DNA from: Sphingobium sp. TKS
Lineage (GTDB): Bacteria; Pseudomonadota; Alphaproteobacteria; Sphingomonadales; Sphingomonadaceae
Length of the DNA: 64,000 nt
NCBI RefSeq assembly: GCF_001563265.1
Contig: NZ_CP005084.1
Location: 380,001 to 444,000 of the forward strand
Reading direction: 5' to 3'
Shown: positions 28,101-36,456 of the stretch, piece after piece
Layout of the letters: every line of letters starts with the position of its first letter
Position numbering within the stretch: the first letter of the stretch is position 1
The notes under the pieces: generated by a model
Databases searched by the model: none
The model's input: the letters and a program-made list of their open reading frames with translations, nothing else
Told to the model about the DNA's origin: nothing
Position numbers and translations under genes: made by a program

Positions 28101-28318
28101 CCGCGACCAATCCGTGGATCGTGAAGGGCCAGACCACCGTCAATCTCTACGCCCAATATACGTTTAAAAATGGAGGGCCGCTCAACAACACCAGTTTCCA
28201 GATTGGTGCGCGCAATATTTTCGACAAGGATCCGCCGCTGGCGTCGGGCGGTTATCTGTCGAACCTCTATCAGCCGCAGGCGCGTTATTGGTACACCAGC
28301 ATCAAGAAGTCCTTCTGA
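25193..28318 (+). CDS. TonB-dependent receptor
   Basis: A 1041-residue outer-membrane receptor. ATG 25193 follows CAGGGGAA; the signal peptide ends in AGALHA. The N-terminal EIVVIGSQIRGANTTGALPV is a TonB-box/plug start, then the plug (VSLRGLGQGNTLLLINGRR, EVLRDGAAALYGSDAVAGVV) and a long barrel ending in YWYTSIKKSF. The large size and asparagine-rich loops match the receptors of Xanthomonas, Caulobacter and sphingomonads that import organic substrates rather than iron. Between two gamma-glutamyltransferase genes, it is a candidate importer for a peptide or gamma-glutamyl compound. It has its own intrinsic terminator. Confidence 0.92.
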   Translation: MRVRRNSISTLAGASLWALTAGALHAQTATDSAPQAEADRGAEIVVIGSQIRGANTTGALPVSVVGEQQIEAVAAVSGADLFRSIPQLGGVTFNEQVLGGGNANAARGDVSTVSLRGLGQGNTLLLINGRRTVLHPTSQAITGVVDSGVPTFGYNANTIPVGNIARVEVLRDGAAALYGSDAVAGVVNNVLNSDFNGAKFDAQYGGAEGTNLREFTVNGLIGKDFSEGRGNITLFAGYAQKSKLYLSDQDYTANVDRRGYVAGTPFANVAAFNGTSTSTPWGTFRALSPAANGTFLNRTITSNGVAFTNSSSQFHIQPNANSGCRIASGTAGTCYDDGNGATEMATVDSNLRFNAPATFDDLTTQPSVKRINLFANGHFDLTDELTLYGEAGFYRGKTEAIIGGPGSLANIPITVAANAYWNPLGPVGSPNRLPGLNIAVVPATGLPIQITSLNYVDFGSRKVDVTNYQYRFLGGLKGNIGDWDWDTAGLYTWATAADTQENFSNSLLQAAINRTTPDAYNPFNGGCVDTPSVGDCTPNNAATIDSFRIKATRKTRTSLALWDFKISNANLLGLWADNSIGIAAGVEYRRETYHDNRSTYQGGIRGVDTTYTDSVTGIFYGSDLGGASPSPDVRGKRNVKSAYAELAIPIFSPDMEIPFFRSLDFQIAGRYEDYSDVGSVAKPKIAGSWELLQGLRLRGSWSQGFRAPNLEVINTSTLDRVNTGVDYVLCEADLRAGRIANFSQCNRSISVLRRSGGNPNLKPEESQSWSFGAVFSPQLGDGWGKVTFTVDRWKIKQKNVVGLLDYQNGLNLDYLRRVQGSSNPNVVRRDPTADDVALVAGTGLAPVGELLYVVANFENLLPVTVQGIDFNLDYLLPTASIGTFSLNVNASRLISYYVDAPAGVTAVIDGRSAGLVNAGVPIQGGGDVVGRDGQPRWRIAATLDWTMGPVKIGAYTQFIDSVYENAVRNAATNPWIVKGQTTVNLYAQYTFKNGGPLNNTSFQIGARNIFDKDPPLASGGYLSNLYQPQARYWYTSIKKSF

Positions 28319-28325
28319 TGCGACA

Positions 28326-28362
28326 GGATGCGGCGCCCCATTTCAGGCGCCGCATCCTTTTT
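28326..28362 (+). terminator. Intrinsic terminator after TonB receptor
   Basis: A perfect 12-bp GC-rich stem (28326-28337 and 28346-28357) with an 8-base loop is followed directly by TTTTT. It begins 8 bases after the receptor stop. It is the clearest Rho-independent terminator in the window. It also argues that the next gene starts at 28393 rather than at the ATG overlapping the receptor stop, and that read-through or a separate promoter feeds that gene. Confidence 0.88.
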
Positions 28363-28392
28363 GTCCGTTCCGCCAAGATCGAAGGTTCGTCC

Positions 28393-30270
28393 ATGCCCGC
28401 TCCCGATCAGCCCCAGCGCCCGGAAGCGCTCGACCGTCGTGAATTGCTTGCTGCCAGCCTTGCGGGCCTGGCGCTCACCGGCCTTCCTTCCACAGCCCGC
28501 GCCCAATCCGGCGCCCGTGCACCCGATGCGCCGCGCTCAGGCGGCGCAAGCGTCGTGGCGCACCGCGTTGAGGTTCCGATGCCACATGGCGGCGTCACCG
28601 CTGGCCATCCGCTCGCGGCCATGGCGGGCACGCGCATGTTGATGCAGGGCGGCAGCGCCGCCGACGCGGTGGTCGCCGCCATGGCGGTGATGAACGTGGT
28701 CGAACCCTGGGCATCGAGCGCGGGCGGAAACGGCTTTGCCACCTGCCTCGACCGCCGGGCAGGGAAGGTTCATTCGCTCGCCTTCACCGGCGGCGCGCCG
28801 CGCCTGCTCGATCCTCAGGTCGATCCCAAGGCGCTGGACCATGGCCCCAAGGCGCTGACCGTGCCGGGCGCCTTTGGCGGCTGGATCGCGCTGGCCCGGC
28901 GCTTCGGCAGGCTGCCGCTCGCCACATTGCTCGGACCGGCGATCGGCTATGCCCGCGACGGCCATCCGCTCGATCCGTCCATCGCCCTGTTCATCGCCCG
29001 AGCGCAAAAGACACTCGCGCTTTATCCCACCAGCGCCGCCCTGTTCCTGCCGGGCGGACAGCCGCCCGCGCCCCGCTCCATCTTCCGCAATCCCGGCCTC
29101 GCCCGTACCCTTCAGGCACTGGCCGATGCCGAGAGCATGGCGCTGAAAGGCGGCGCTGACCGCGACCGCGCCCTGCAAGCCGCCTATGACCATTTCTACA
29201 CCGGCCCGATCGCACAGGAATTTGCCCGCTTTTCCATCGAGACGGGCGGCTGGCTGCGCCTGGACGATCTCAAGGCCTATCGGCCGCGCTGGAGCGATCC
29301 GGTCAGCACCAATTATCGCGGCCTCGACGTCTACAGCAGCCCGCTGACCTCCCGCACCGGCCTTGAACTGTGCGAGCAGCTCAATCTGGTCGAAGGCTTC
29401 GACCTGGCCGCCCTGCCCGCCGACGGGCCGCAATTCACCCATTTGCTGATCGAGGCGATCAAGGTCGCCAAGGCCGATGTCTATCGCTATGCGGCGGACC
29501 CCCGTTTCGCGCAAACGCCGGTCGAGGGGCTGCTTTCCAAACGCTTCGCGGCGGAGCGGCGCAGGCTGATCGATCCGGCCAGGGCAGGACTTTATCCGGA
29601 GGGCGGCAATGCGGCGGCTTTCGATCATGCCGCGCTGGAACAGGCCCGGCAGCGTTTCGCGGCGCGGGGCGACGACCGCACGCGCGGCGGCGACACCACC
29701 AGCCTGTCCGCCGTCGACGCGGACGGCAACGCCATTGCCGTCACGACCACGGTCGGCGGCGGCTTCGGTACTTTCCTGGTGATGGGCAATACGGGCATCC
29801 TCTTCAACAACGGCCTGCGACTGGGATCGACCGCACCCTATGACGGCCATCCCAACAAGGTCGCTCCCGGCAAGGTCGCGCTGCTCGGCAACGGCCCCAG
29901 CATCGTCCTCGACAAGGGCCGCCTGCGCATGGTGTTCGGCTCGCCTGGCGGGGAGACGATCGGCCAGACGCAGTTCCAGTTTCTGGTGAATGTCGTCGAT
30001 CGCGGAATGCCCATCCAGTCAGCCATCGAAGCGCCGCGCTTTGCGCTGGATGCCGATCCGAATTTCTACAAGCCCGGCGCGGCCATCACCGTGCAGGCGG
30101 AGGGGCGCTTTGCCGATCCTGTGCTGCAAGGCCTGACCGCCATGGGCCACCGGATCGAGAAAGTCGGCCCCTATTCCATAGGCAGCGTGCAGGGCGTGTT
30201 GGTCGACCCGTCGGGCGCGCGCATGGGCGGGGCCGACCCCCGCCGCATGGGCTATGCTATGGGCTATTGA
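28393..30270 (+). CDS. Gamma-glutamyltransferase family protein (second copy)
   Basis: A 625-residue member of the gamma-glutamyltranspeptidase family, only distantly similar to the copy at 22859. ATG 28393 was chosen because the longer frame runs through the terminator hairpin. A twin-arginine-like leader (DRRELLAASLAGLALTGLP) implies export. The large subunit has GGSAADAVVAAMAVMNVVEP. The autocleavage/nucleophile site is RGGDTTSLSAVDADGN, and GSPGGETIGQTQFQ is the small-subunit motif. It lies 75 bp after the receptor gene on the same strand and converges with the M20 peptidase. It may handle a different gamma-glutamyl or acyl substrate (amidase-like members exist). Confidence 0.88.
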   Translation: MPAPDQPQRPEALDRRELLAASLAGLALTGLPSTARAQSGARAPDAPRSGGASVVAHRVEVPMPHGGVTAGHPLAAMAGTRMLMQGGSAADAVVAAMAVMNVVEPWASSAGGNGFATCLDRRAGKVHSLAFTGGAPRLLDPQVDPKALDHGPKALTVPGAFGGWIALARRFGRLPLATLLGPAIGYARDGHPLDPSIALFIARAQKTLALYPTSAALFLPGGQPPAPRSIFRNPGLARTLQALADAESMALKGGADRDRALQAAYDHFYTGPIAQEFARFSIETGGWLRLDDLKAYRPRWSDPVSTNYRGLDVYSSPLTSRTGLELCEQLNLVEGFDLAALPADGPQFTHLLIEAIKVAKADVYRYAADPRFAQTPVEGLLSKRFAAERRRLIDPARAGLYPEGGNAAAFDHAALEQARQRFAARGDDRTRGGDTTSLSAVDADGNAIAVTTTVGGGFGTFLVMGNTGILFNNGLRLGSTAPYDGHPNKVAPGKVALLGNGPSIVLDKGRLRMVFGSPGGETIGQTQFQFLVNVVDRGMPIQSAIEAPRFALDADPNFYKPGAAITVQAEGRFADPVLQGLTAMGHRIEKVGPYSIGSVQGVLVDPSGARMGGADPRRMGYAMGY

Positions 30271-30276
30271 AGCATC

Positions 30277-31695
30277 TCAATCCTTCTGATCGGCATAGGC
30301 CTTGACCAGCCCATAGAGGAATTTGCGCCCCTCCATCACTGATCGCACGCGGATGCGTTCGTTCAGGCCATGGACGCCATTGCCGTCGGGATCGCGGAAC
30401 AGCCCACTCACCCCATAGGTCGGGATGCCCGCGGCGTTCATCGTCACCGCGTCGGTCGCGCCCGTCGCCATATGCGGCACCACCGGCACGCCGGGCCAGA
30501 CCTGTGCTGACATCTTGATCGCCGGGCCCAGCACCTTGTCCGTCACCGGCGCGGGATTGGCCGGACGATAGCCTCGCGACGCCGTCACCTTGACCTCCGG
30601 ATCGTCGACGACCTTGGTGAGCGTCGCCAATATCTCATCCGTCGTGACGCCCGGAATGACGCGACAATTGACCGTCGCGGTAGCCCGCTGGGGCAGTGCA
30701 TTGGCGGCGTGCCCGGCCGACAGCAAGGTCGCCACGCAAGTGGTGCGAAGCATCGAATGATAGCTGGGCGATGTGTTGAGCAGATCGCTGGCCGCCTTGT
30801 CCTGCGGATTGGCGACGATCGCGGTCATGGCCGCGCCTTCCGCGCCGCCGACCACCTTGGCCATTTTGGTGAAATAGCCGCGATTGGCATCGATGAACTG
30901 CACCGGGAAATCATAGCGGCTCAGCCGGTCCAGCGCCCGCGCCAGGCTGTAGATCGCATTGTCCGGGCGCGGCAGCGAGGAATGGCCGCCGGGATTGGTC
31001 GCCTCCAGCGTGAACTGCATCACCACCTTCTGCGCTGCCTGGAATGTCTGGTCGACCCGGTTGCCCTTCTCGTCCAGCTCGCCATAGCCACCCTCATTAA
31101 GCGCAATGCCCGCGTCGACCAGATCCTTCTGATTGTCCACCAACCATTTGGCGCCGTTCAGGTAAAGCCCCTCCTCCCCGCAGGTCAACGCCATCTTGAC
31201 GGTGCGCAGGGGGCGGTATTTTTCTGCCTGAAACCGCAGCAGGCTGTCGATCCAGATCGCGTCCTGCGCCTTCATGTCAGCGACGCCCCGGCCGTAATAA
31301 TAGCCGTCCTCCTCAATGAAGGCATAGGGATCGCGGGTCCAGTCGGCGCGGCGGGCATTGACCACGTCGATATGCCCCAGCATCAGCACGGCCTTCAGCT
31401 TCGGGTCGCGCCCAGGATAGACGGCGACCAGCGCGCCCGCCTTGGGATGCCCCTCCGGCACGAGGAGATGCAGATTCTGCTCCGGGAATCCGGCGGCCTT
31501 CATCTGCGCGGCGACCTTTTCCGTGACGGCGGTGCAGTTGCCGCTGTCGAAGCTGCTGTCGGTCTCCACCATCTCCTTCAACAAGGCACGGAAGGACGCA
31601 TCGTCCGGCGGCGCGGCATGGGACGCGGAAGCAGCCAGATTGGAGGTCATGGCCACCATCATCGCGGCAGCGCGCAACAGCACGGATCGGCTCAT
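30277..31695 (-). CDS. Exported M20-family metallopeptidase
   Basis: A 472-residue exported M20/M25/M40 peptidase with signal ending ASASHA (ATG 31695 after AGGGGAA). The di-zinc site is intact: His108 in GHIDVV, Asp140 in GRGVADMK, catalytic Glu174 and metal Glu175 in CGEEG, then NEGGYG and VHGLNERI near the end. PHMATGATDAVTM is the usual substrate loop. The family removes C-terminal residues or splits dipeptides and acyl-amino acids. It is divergent from the second TonB receptor. An exported M20 enzyme beside two transferases fits periplasmic breakdown of a peptide-like substrate. Confidence 0.9.
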   Translation of the reverse strand: MSRSVLLRAAAMMVAMTSNLAASASHAAPPDDASFRALLKEMVETDSSFDSGNCTAVTEKVAAQMKAAGFPEQNLHLLVPEGHPKAGALVAVYPGRDPKLKAVLMLGHIDVVNARRADWTRDPYAFIEEDGYYYGRGVADMKAQDAIWIDSLLRFQAEKYRPLRTVKMALTCGEEGLYLNGAKWLVDNQKDLVDAGIALNEGGYGELDEKGNRVDQTFQAAQKVVMQFTLEATNPGGHSSLPRPDNAIYSLARALDRLSRYDFPVQFIDANRGYFTKMAKVVGGAEGAAMTAIVANPQDKAASDLLNTSPSYHSMLRTTCVATLLSAGHAANALPQRATATVNCRVIPGVTTDEILATLTKVVDDPEVKVTASRGYRPANPAPVTDKVLGPAIKMSAQVWPGVPVVPHMATGATDAVTMNAAGIPTYGVSGLFRDPDGNGVHGLNERIRVRSVMEGRKFLYGLVKAYADQKD

Positions 31696-31948
31696 CTGAA
31701 TTCCCCTGTCATCAAACCCAAATGGTCAAACGCAGAACGACCGCCTTTCCACGCCCGGCATGCGTTTCTTCGCGCAAAATAAGTGCCGTTCGGCCTTCTT
31801 CTGACACATCTTCGCCACACCGCCGATTTTTCGGCACGCCTATCCCGCCGAATTTCCAAATATGCATTGACATGCACTTTTTAGCGCTCTAGCGAAACAT
31901 GCATCACAGTATATATTTGAATAATAATCACCATCAGGGATAGGAGAT

Positions 31949-34840
31949 ATGATGAGGCTGCCCGTCGCTTCCGCCATGTGCATCAGCGTAAGTTTGCTGG
32001 CGTTGACCGCTCCGGCCATGGCCCAGGATGTTCCCCAGACGGGCGGCGCGGAGGCTCAGGGCGAAGGCCCGGCCAGCACCGGTGACATCATCGTCACCGG
32101 ATCGCGCATCGTCCGGGACGGCTATACCGCGCCCACCCCCGTCACGGTCGCCACGACGGAGGATCTGGTCAAGGCGACGCCGACCAACGTCCCTGACGCG
32201 CTCAACAAGCTGCCGCAGTTCCAGAACAGCTCCAGTCCCTCGCGCAGTTCGCATAATTTCGCCAACAGCGCGAGCCATGGCAATGTGCTTAACCTGCGCG
32301 GCGTGGGCGGCAACCGCACGCTGATCCTGTTCGACGGCATGCGCGTGCCGCCGACCACCTATCAGGGCACGGTCGACACCAATGTCATCCCCAACGCCCT
32401 GCTTCAGCGCGTCGATATCGTGACCGCGGGCGCGTCTGCCGCCTACGGGTCGGATGCGGTCGCGGGCGTGGTCAACTTCGTCCTCAACCGCAAATTCACC
32501 GGCCTCACCGGCAGCGTCCAGGGCGGCGTGTCGCAGCGTGGCGACAACGGCAATCAGCGCATCAGCCTGGCCGGCGGCATGGACCTGTTCGGCGGGCGTG
32601 GGCACCTGTTGCTGTCGGGCGAATATTATAACAACAGGGGCATGTTGCGGTCCGACCGCAAGGGCGGCAATTCCAATTATGTCTATGTCGGCAGCGTTCC
32701 CGGCAGCACTGCTGCCCCAGGCTCCAACGCCAATCCTCGCGTTCTTCAGGACAATATTCACCTGATCTTCGCCAGCGACAATGGCAAGATATTGGATGGC
32801 CCCTTCGCCAATTATCAGATCAACGGCGACGGCACGATCCGGCCCTTCAATAATGGCACGGCGACAGGCACGGCCGCGTTCAATATTGGCGGCGACGGCT
32901 TCGTTATCCCGTCGGACGTTCATGCCGTCGCGCCGCTGCGCACTTATCAGACCTTCGGCCGTTTCAGCTATGATGTGACCGACGACATCAATTTCTTCGT
33001 GCAGGGCAATTTCACCCGCAGCGAACTCAGCTATATCAGCCAGTCCAACGCCTGGGTCGGCACGCAAAATGCTCCGGTGTTCGAGGGCAATCCCTTCATC
33101 CCGGCACAGGTCGCTGCCGCACTGACGCCCGGCCAGCAGTTCAACATCGGCAAATATTCGGGCGACAGCTCGAAGAAGCCGTTCACCAACGAACGCACCG
33201 ATTTCTGGATGGCTACGGCCGGCCTTGAAGGCAATCTGGGCGACAGTTGGAAATGGTCGGTCAACTATACCCATGGCGATTCCAAGCACAGCGTCGACCA
33301 GCATGGCCTGTACGACTATCAAAAGGCCTATGCCGCGCTGGACGCGGTGCGCGACACAAACGGCAATATCGTCTGCCGCCCGACTCTGAGCGCCGATCCC
33401 GTCGTCCGGGCGCGCTTCGCCGGATGCCAGCCGCTCAACATCTTTCTGACCGGCGACGCCTATACCAACCAGCCGGGCTATGATTATGCGACCGGCACCA
33501 TGTCCTATGATGCGCGGATCAAGCATGACGCCGCCGCATTGCAATTCCAGGGCTCGCCCTTCAGCCTGCCGGGCGGGCCGGTCGACATCGTGGTCGGCGG
33601 CGAATGGCGCAAGCAGTCGCTGGACCTCTCCAGCAACAGCGATCCCTCGCTGCTCGACACCGCCGCCGAACGCAGCGAATATTTCGCGGGCCTGCGCGGC
33701 GTGTCGTCGACCTCGCTCTTCTACTGGCTGACCAATGTGGGCCAGGCGCAGGGCAGCGTGACGGTCAAGGAAGCCTTTGGCGAAATCAACCTGCCGATCG
33801 TCAAGGACATGCCGTTCCTCCATTCGCTGGAACTGAACGGCGCTGGCCGCATCACCGACTACAGCACGTCGGGACAGGTCGAAACATGGAAGCTCGGCCT
33901 CACCTGGAAGCCGGTGCAGGACATATTGCTGCGCGGCACCATCTCCCGCGACATTCGCGCGCCTACCTTGTTCGATCTGTTCGCGGGCGACCAGAGCGGC
34001 ATCGGCCTGCTGACCGATCCGGTATCGGGCCAGACCGGCAACGTTTCCACCGTGTCGGGCGGCAACCGTCTGCTCGAACCGGAAAAGGCGAAGACCAAGA
34101 CCTTCGGCTTCGTGCTGACGCCCAGCTTCCTGCCCGGCTTCAGCCTGTCGGCGGACTATTTCGACCTGGAGATCGAAGGGGCCATCGGCACGCTCAACAC
34201 CGGGCAGATCGTGCAGAACTGCGTCGCCAACGCAGCGGCGCCCGAATGCGCGCTCATCACCCGGCCAACGCCGACCGCCTTCCCCAGCCTGATCCGCGTC
34301 GCGGCGGCCAATATCGCCAAGCTGGAAACGGCGGGCGTCGACATTGACGCAAGCTATACGACGCGGCTGGGCAACGGCAATTTCAGCGCCCGCGCCTATG
34401 TGAGCTGGCTCGATAAATATGTGACTCAGCAGAGCGCGGCGGTGGCCGCCTATGACTCGGCGGGTTACGGCATCAACAATGGCCCGATCGCCCGGCCGAA
34501 ATGGCGCGGCACGCTGAACCTCAATTATGTGAGCGACGGCGGCCTCACCATCTTCGTGTCGGAGCAATATACCGGCCCGGTGAAGGTCGGTTCGCGTGAA
34601 CCGAACAATAATTATTCCGGGGCGAAGGCGCCTTCGGTCTGGTACACCGACCTGACCATCAGCCAGAAGATCGAAGGTTGGGGCGGCAGTCTGGAGCCGT
34701 TCATCACGATCAACAATCTGTTCGATCGCGATCCGCCGCTGATCGCCGCCGATATTCCGGGCGTGAACCTGCCGACGATCATTTCCACCTATGACACGGT
34801 GGGACGGGCGTTCACCGCCGGGGTGCGGTTCAAATTCTGA
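31949..34840 (+). CDS. TonB-dependent receptor
   Basis: A 963-residue outer-membrane receptor. ATG 31949 follows AGGAGAT; signal ends in APAMA. GDIIVTGSRIVRDGYTAPTP is the plug entry, with VLNLRGVGGNRTLILFDGMR and DIVTAGASAAYGSDAVAGVV as the plug core. The barrel ends in GRAFTAGVRFKF. It resembles the other large receptor (25193) in style but is a separate sequence. Divergent from the M20 peptidase and followed 60 bp later by an exported carboxylesterase, it probably imports the esterase's product or substrate. A 9-bp GC stem (34851-34877) separates them. Confidence 0.92.
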   Translation: MMRLPVASAMCISVSLLALTAPAMAQDVPQTGGAEAQGEGPASTGDIIVTGSRIVRDGYTAPTPVTVATTEDLVKATPTNVPDALNKLPQFQNSSSPSRSSHNFANSASHGNVLNLRGVGGNRTLILFDGMRVPPTTYQGTVDTNVIPNALLQRVDIVTAGASAAYGSDAVAGVVNFVLNRKFTGLTGSVQGGVSQRGDNGNQRISLAGGMDLFGGRGHLLLSGEYYNNRGMLRSDRKGGNSNYVYVGSVPGSTAAPGSNANPRVLQDNIHLIFASDNGKILDGPFANYQINGDGTIRPFNNGTATGTAAFNIGGDGFVIPSDVHAVAPLRTYQTFGRFSYDVTDDINFFVQGNFTRSELSYISQSNAWVGTQNAPVFEGNPFIPAQVAAALTPGQQFNIGKYSGDSSKKPFTNERTDFWMATAGLEGNLGDSWKWSVNYTHGDSKHSVDQHGLYDYQKAYAALDAVRDTNGNIVCRPTLSADPVVRARFAGCQPLNIFLTGDAYTNQPGYDYATGTMSYDARIKHDAAALQFQGSPFSLPGGPVDIVVGGEWRKQSLDLSSNSDPSLLDTAAERSEYFAGLRGVSSTSLFYWLTNVGQAQGSVTVKEAFGEINLPIVKDMPFLHSLELNGAGRITDYSTSGQVETWKLGLTWKPVQDILLRGTISRDIRAPTLFDLFAGDQSGIGLLTDPVSGQTGNVSTVSGGNRLLEPEKAKTKTFGFVLTPSFLPGFSLSADYFDLEIEGAIGTLNTGQIVQNCVANAAAPECALITRPTPTAFPSLIRVAAANIAKLETAGVDIDASYTTRLGNGNFSARAYVSWLDKYVTQQSAAVAAYDSAGYGINNGPIARPKWRGTLNLNYVSDGGLTIFVSEQYTGPVKVGSREPNNNYSGAKAPSVWYTDLTISQKIEGWGGSLEPFITINNLFDRDPPLIAADIPGVNLPTIISTYDTVGRAFTAGVRFKF

Positions 34841-34850
34841 TACAAGGTCG

Positions 34851-34877
34851 GGGCGGCGAACCAACAGGTCGCCGCCC
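34851..34877 (+). terminator. GC hairpin between receptor and esterase genes
   Basis: GGGCGGCGA (34851-34859) pairs with TCGCCGCCC (34869-34877) around a 9-base loop, just after the receptor stop. No uridine run follows, so it may only attenuate, leaving partial read-through to the esterase gene at 34901. Confidence 0.45.
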
Positions 34878-34900
34878 TCATTGCTTGAGGAGAGGCAGGG

Positions 34901-36442
34901 GTGAAGGCTCGGATGAAGGCAGCGCAATTTCTGGCGGGCATGGCCGGCCTTTCGCTGGTCGGCGGCGGCCTGATCGCGGCCCCGGCCGCACAGGGTCCGG
35001 CGGTGACGACCGCATCCGGCCCGGTGCGCGGGGTGGCGCAAGGCACAGGCAGCGTCTTCAAGGGCATCCCCTTCGCCCAGACGACCGGCGGCAATCACCG
35101 CTGGACCCCGCCACGGCCGGTCGCGCCCTGGACCGCGCCCTTCGACGCCTCGCAATTCGGACCGATCTGTCCGCAGCCCGAAACGCCCAATGAACGCGGC
35201 GCCCGGCAAAGCGAGGATTGCCTGTCGATCAACGTCGCCACCCCTTCGCTCAAGGGCAGGATGCCCGTGCTGGTGCTGATCCATGGCGGCGCTTTCTTCG
35301 TCGGCTCAGGCGCGGAACTGTTCGACGACGCGGCCAAGGCCTATAACAAGCGCGGCATATTGGTGGTGTCGCTCAATTACCGGCTGGGACGGCTCGGCTT
35401 CTTTTCTCATCCCGGCCTGCGCGCCGAACAGCCGGGGGTGCCGATCGGCAATTATTGGCTGATGGATCAGGTCGCCGGGCTGAATTGGGTGCGCGGCAAC
35501 ATAGCGCGCTTCGGCGGCGATCCCGGCAAGGTGACGATCATGGGATGCTCGGCGGGCGGGTCCAGCATCAACGCGCTGGTCGCCTCGCCCAAGTCGCGGG
35601 GCCTTTTCGCCCGCGCCAGTGCGCATAGCGGCGGCGGCATCAACAACGCCACCCGCCCGCAGGCACAGGCGGAACAGGAAGGCATCGCCTTCGCCAGCCG
35701 TGCAGGCGTGACCGGCGAGGGCAAGGATGCCATCGCCGCGCTGCGCAAGCTCGATCCGGCGGCGGTCATGGCCGCCGATCCCGGCCCGCCCAATTTCGGC
35801 GCGGTGGTCGACGGCGCGATGATCACGGAGGAAACCGCCGTCGCCTTCGCGAAAGGCCATATCGCCCGCGTCCCCTATATCGCCGGATCGACCAGCAATG
35901 AGGCGAGCATTTTCGGGCTGATGGGCTTTGACGAAAAGGTGCTGAAGGATCGCTTCGGCATCGACCTGCCGGCCGTGCGGAAAGTCTATGATCCGCAGGG
36001 GAAGCTGCCCCCGGCGGAGCTGCTGCGGCAGGTGCAGACCGATTTCATCTTCACCTCGGCGGCGACCGCGACGGCGGGCCTGGCGGCGCGCCGGCAGCCA
36101 AGCTGGTCCTATCATTTCGCCTATGTCCCCCCGGCCGAGCGCGGTCAGGTGGCAGGCGCGCCGCATTGCGCCGATTTCGGCTATACGCTGGGCGCGGCCA
36201 AGGCGTCGCAGGGCGCTGAAAATGCGCGGCTCGCGGCGATGATGCAGGACTATTGGGCCAATTTCATCAAGAGCGGCAATCCCAATGGCCCCGGCCTGCC
36301 ACGCTGGAGCGAATATAAGGGGGCCCATCGCGGGCCGCTGCTGATCGACGGCAAGACTGCTGTCGCGCCGGATTTCCGGGCCCGCCAGATCGCCTATTGG
36401 TGGAAGCTCTGGGCCGACCGCACCGGCGAGAAAATGCCCTGA
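34901..36442 (+). CDS. Exported type-B carboxylesterase
   Basis: A 513-residue carboxylesterase/para-nitrobenzyl-esterase-family enzyme. GTG 34901 has AGGAGAGG upstream; an in-frame ATG lies four codons later. The leader ends near GLIAAPAAQ. HGGAFF (128-132) is the oxyanion loop and GCSAGG gives nucleophile Ser217. The usual glutamate of GESAGG is cysteine here, a minor oddity. The SEDCL motif and NYRLG are conserved family marks, and PHCADFGYTLG supplies the late histidine region. It would hydrolyse an ester or lactone in the periplasm. It follows the TonB receptor and precedes a second hydrolase by 14 bp. Confidence 0.88.
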   Translation: MKARMKAAQFLAGMAGLSLVGGGLIAAPAAQGPAVTTASGPVRGVAQGTGSVFKGIPFAQTTGGNHRWTPPRPVAPWTAPFDASQFGPICPQPETPNERGARQSEDCLSINVATPSLKGRMPVLVLIHGGAFFVGSGAELFDDAAKAYNKRGILVVSLNYRLGRLGFFSHPGLRAEQPGVPIGNYWLMDQVAGLNWVRGNIARFGGDPGKVTIMGCSAGGSSINALVASPKSRGLFARASAHSGGGINNATRPQAQAEQEGIAFASRAGVTGEGKDAIAALRKLDPAAVMAADPGPPNFGAVVDGAMITEETAVAFAKGHIARVPYIAGSTSNEASIFGLMGFDEKVLKDRFGIDLPAVRKVYDPQGKLPPAELLRQVQTDFIFTSAATATAGLAARRQPSWSYHFAYVPPAERGQVAGAPHCADFGYTLGAAKASQGAENARLAAMMQDYWANFIKSGNPNGPGLPRWSEYKGAHRGPLLIDGKTAVAPDFRARQIAYWWKLWADRTGEKMP

Positions 36443-36456
36443 CCGAAAAGCAGACG

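Noticed and set aside
28318..28392. Start of the second gamma-glutamyltransferase at the ATG overlapping the receptor stop
   Set aside because: The added 25 codons would run through a perfect terminator hairpin with a T-run and do not resemble a leader; ATG 28393 gives a twin-arginine signal.
31934..35284. A 1116-codon minus-strand open frame across the TonB receptor and esterase start
   Set aside because: It is antisense to two genes with clear family motifs, signal peptides and ribosome sites. Its translation is rich in Arg, Ala, Gly and His without domains, as expected from GC-rich codon bias.
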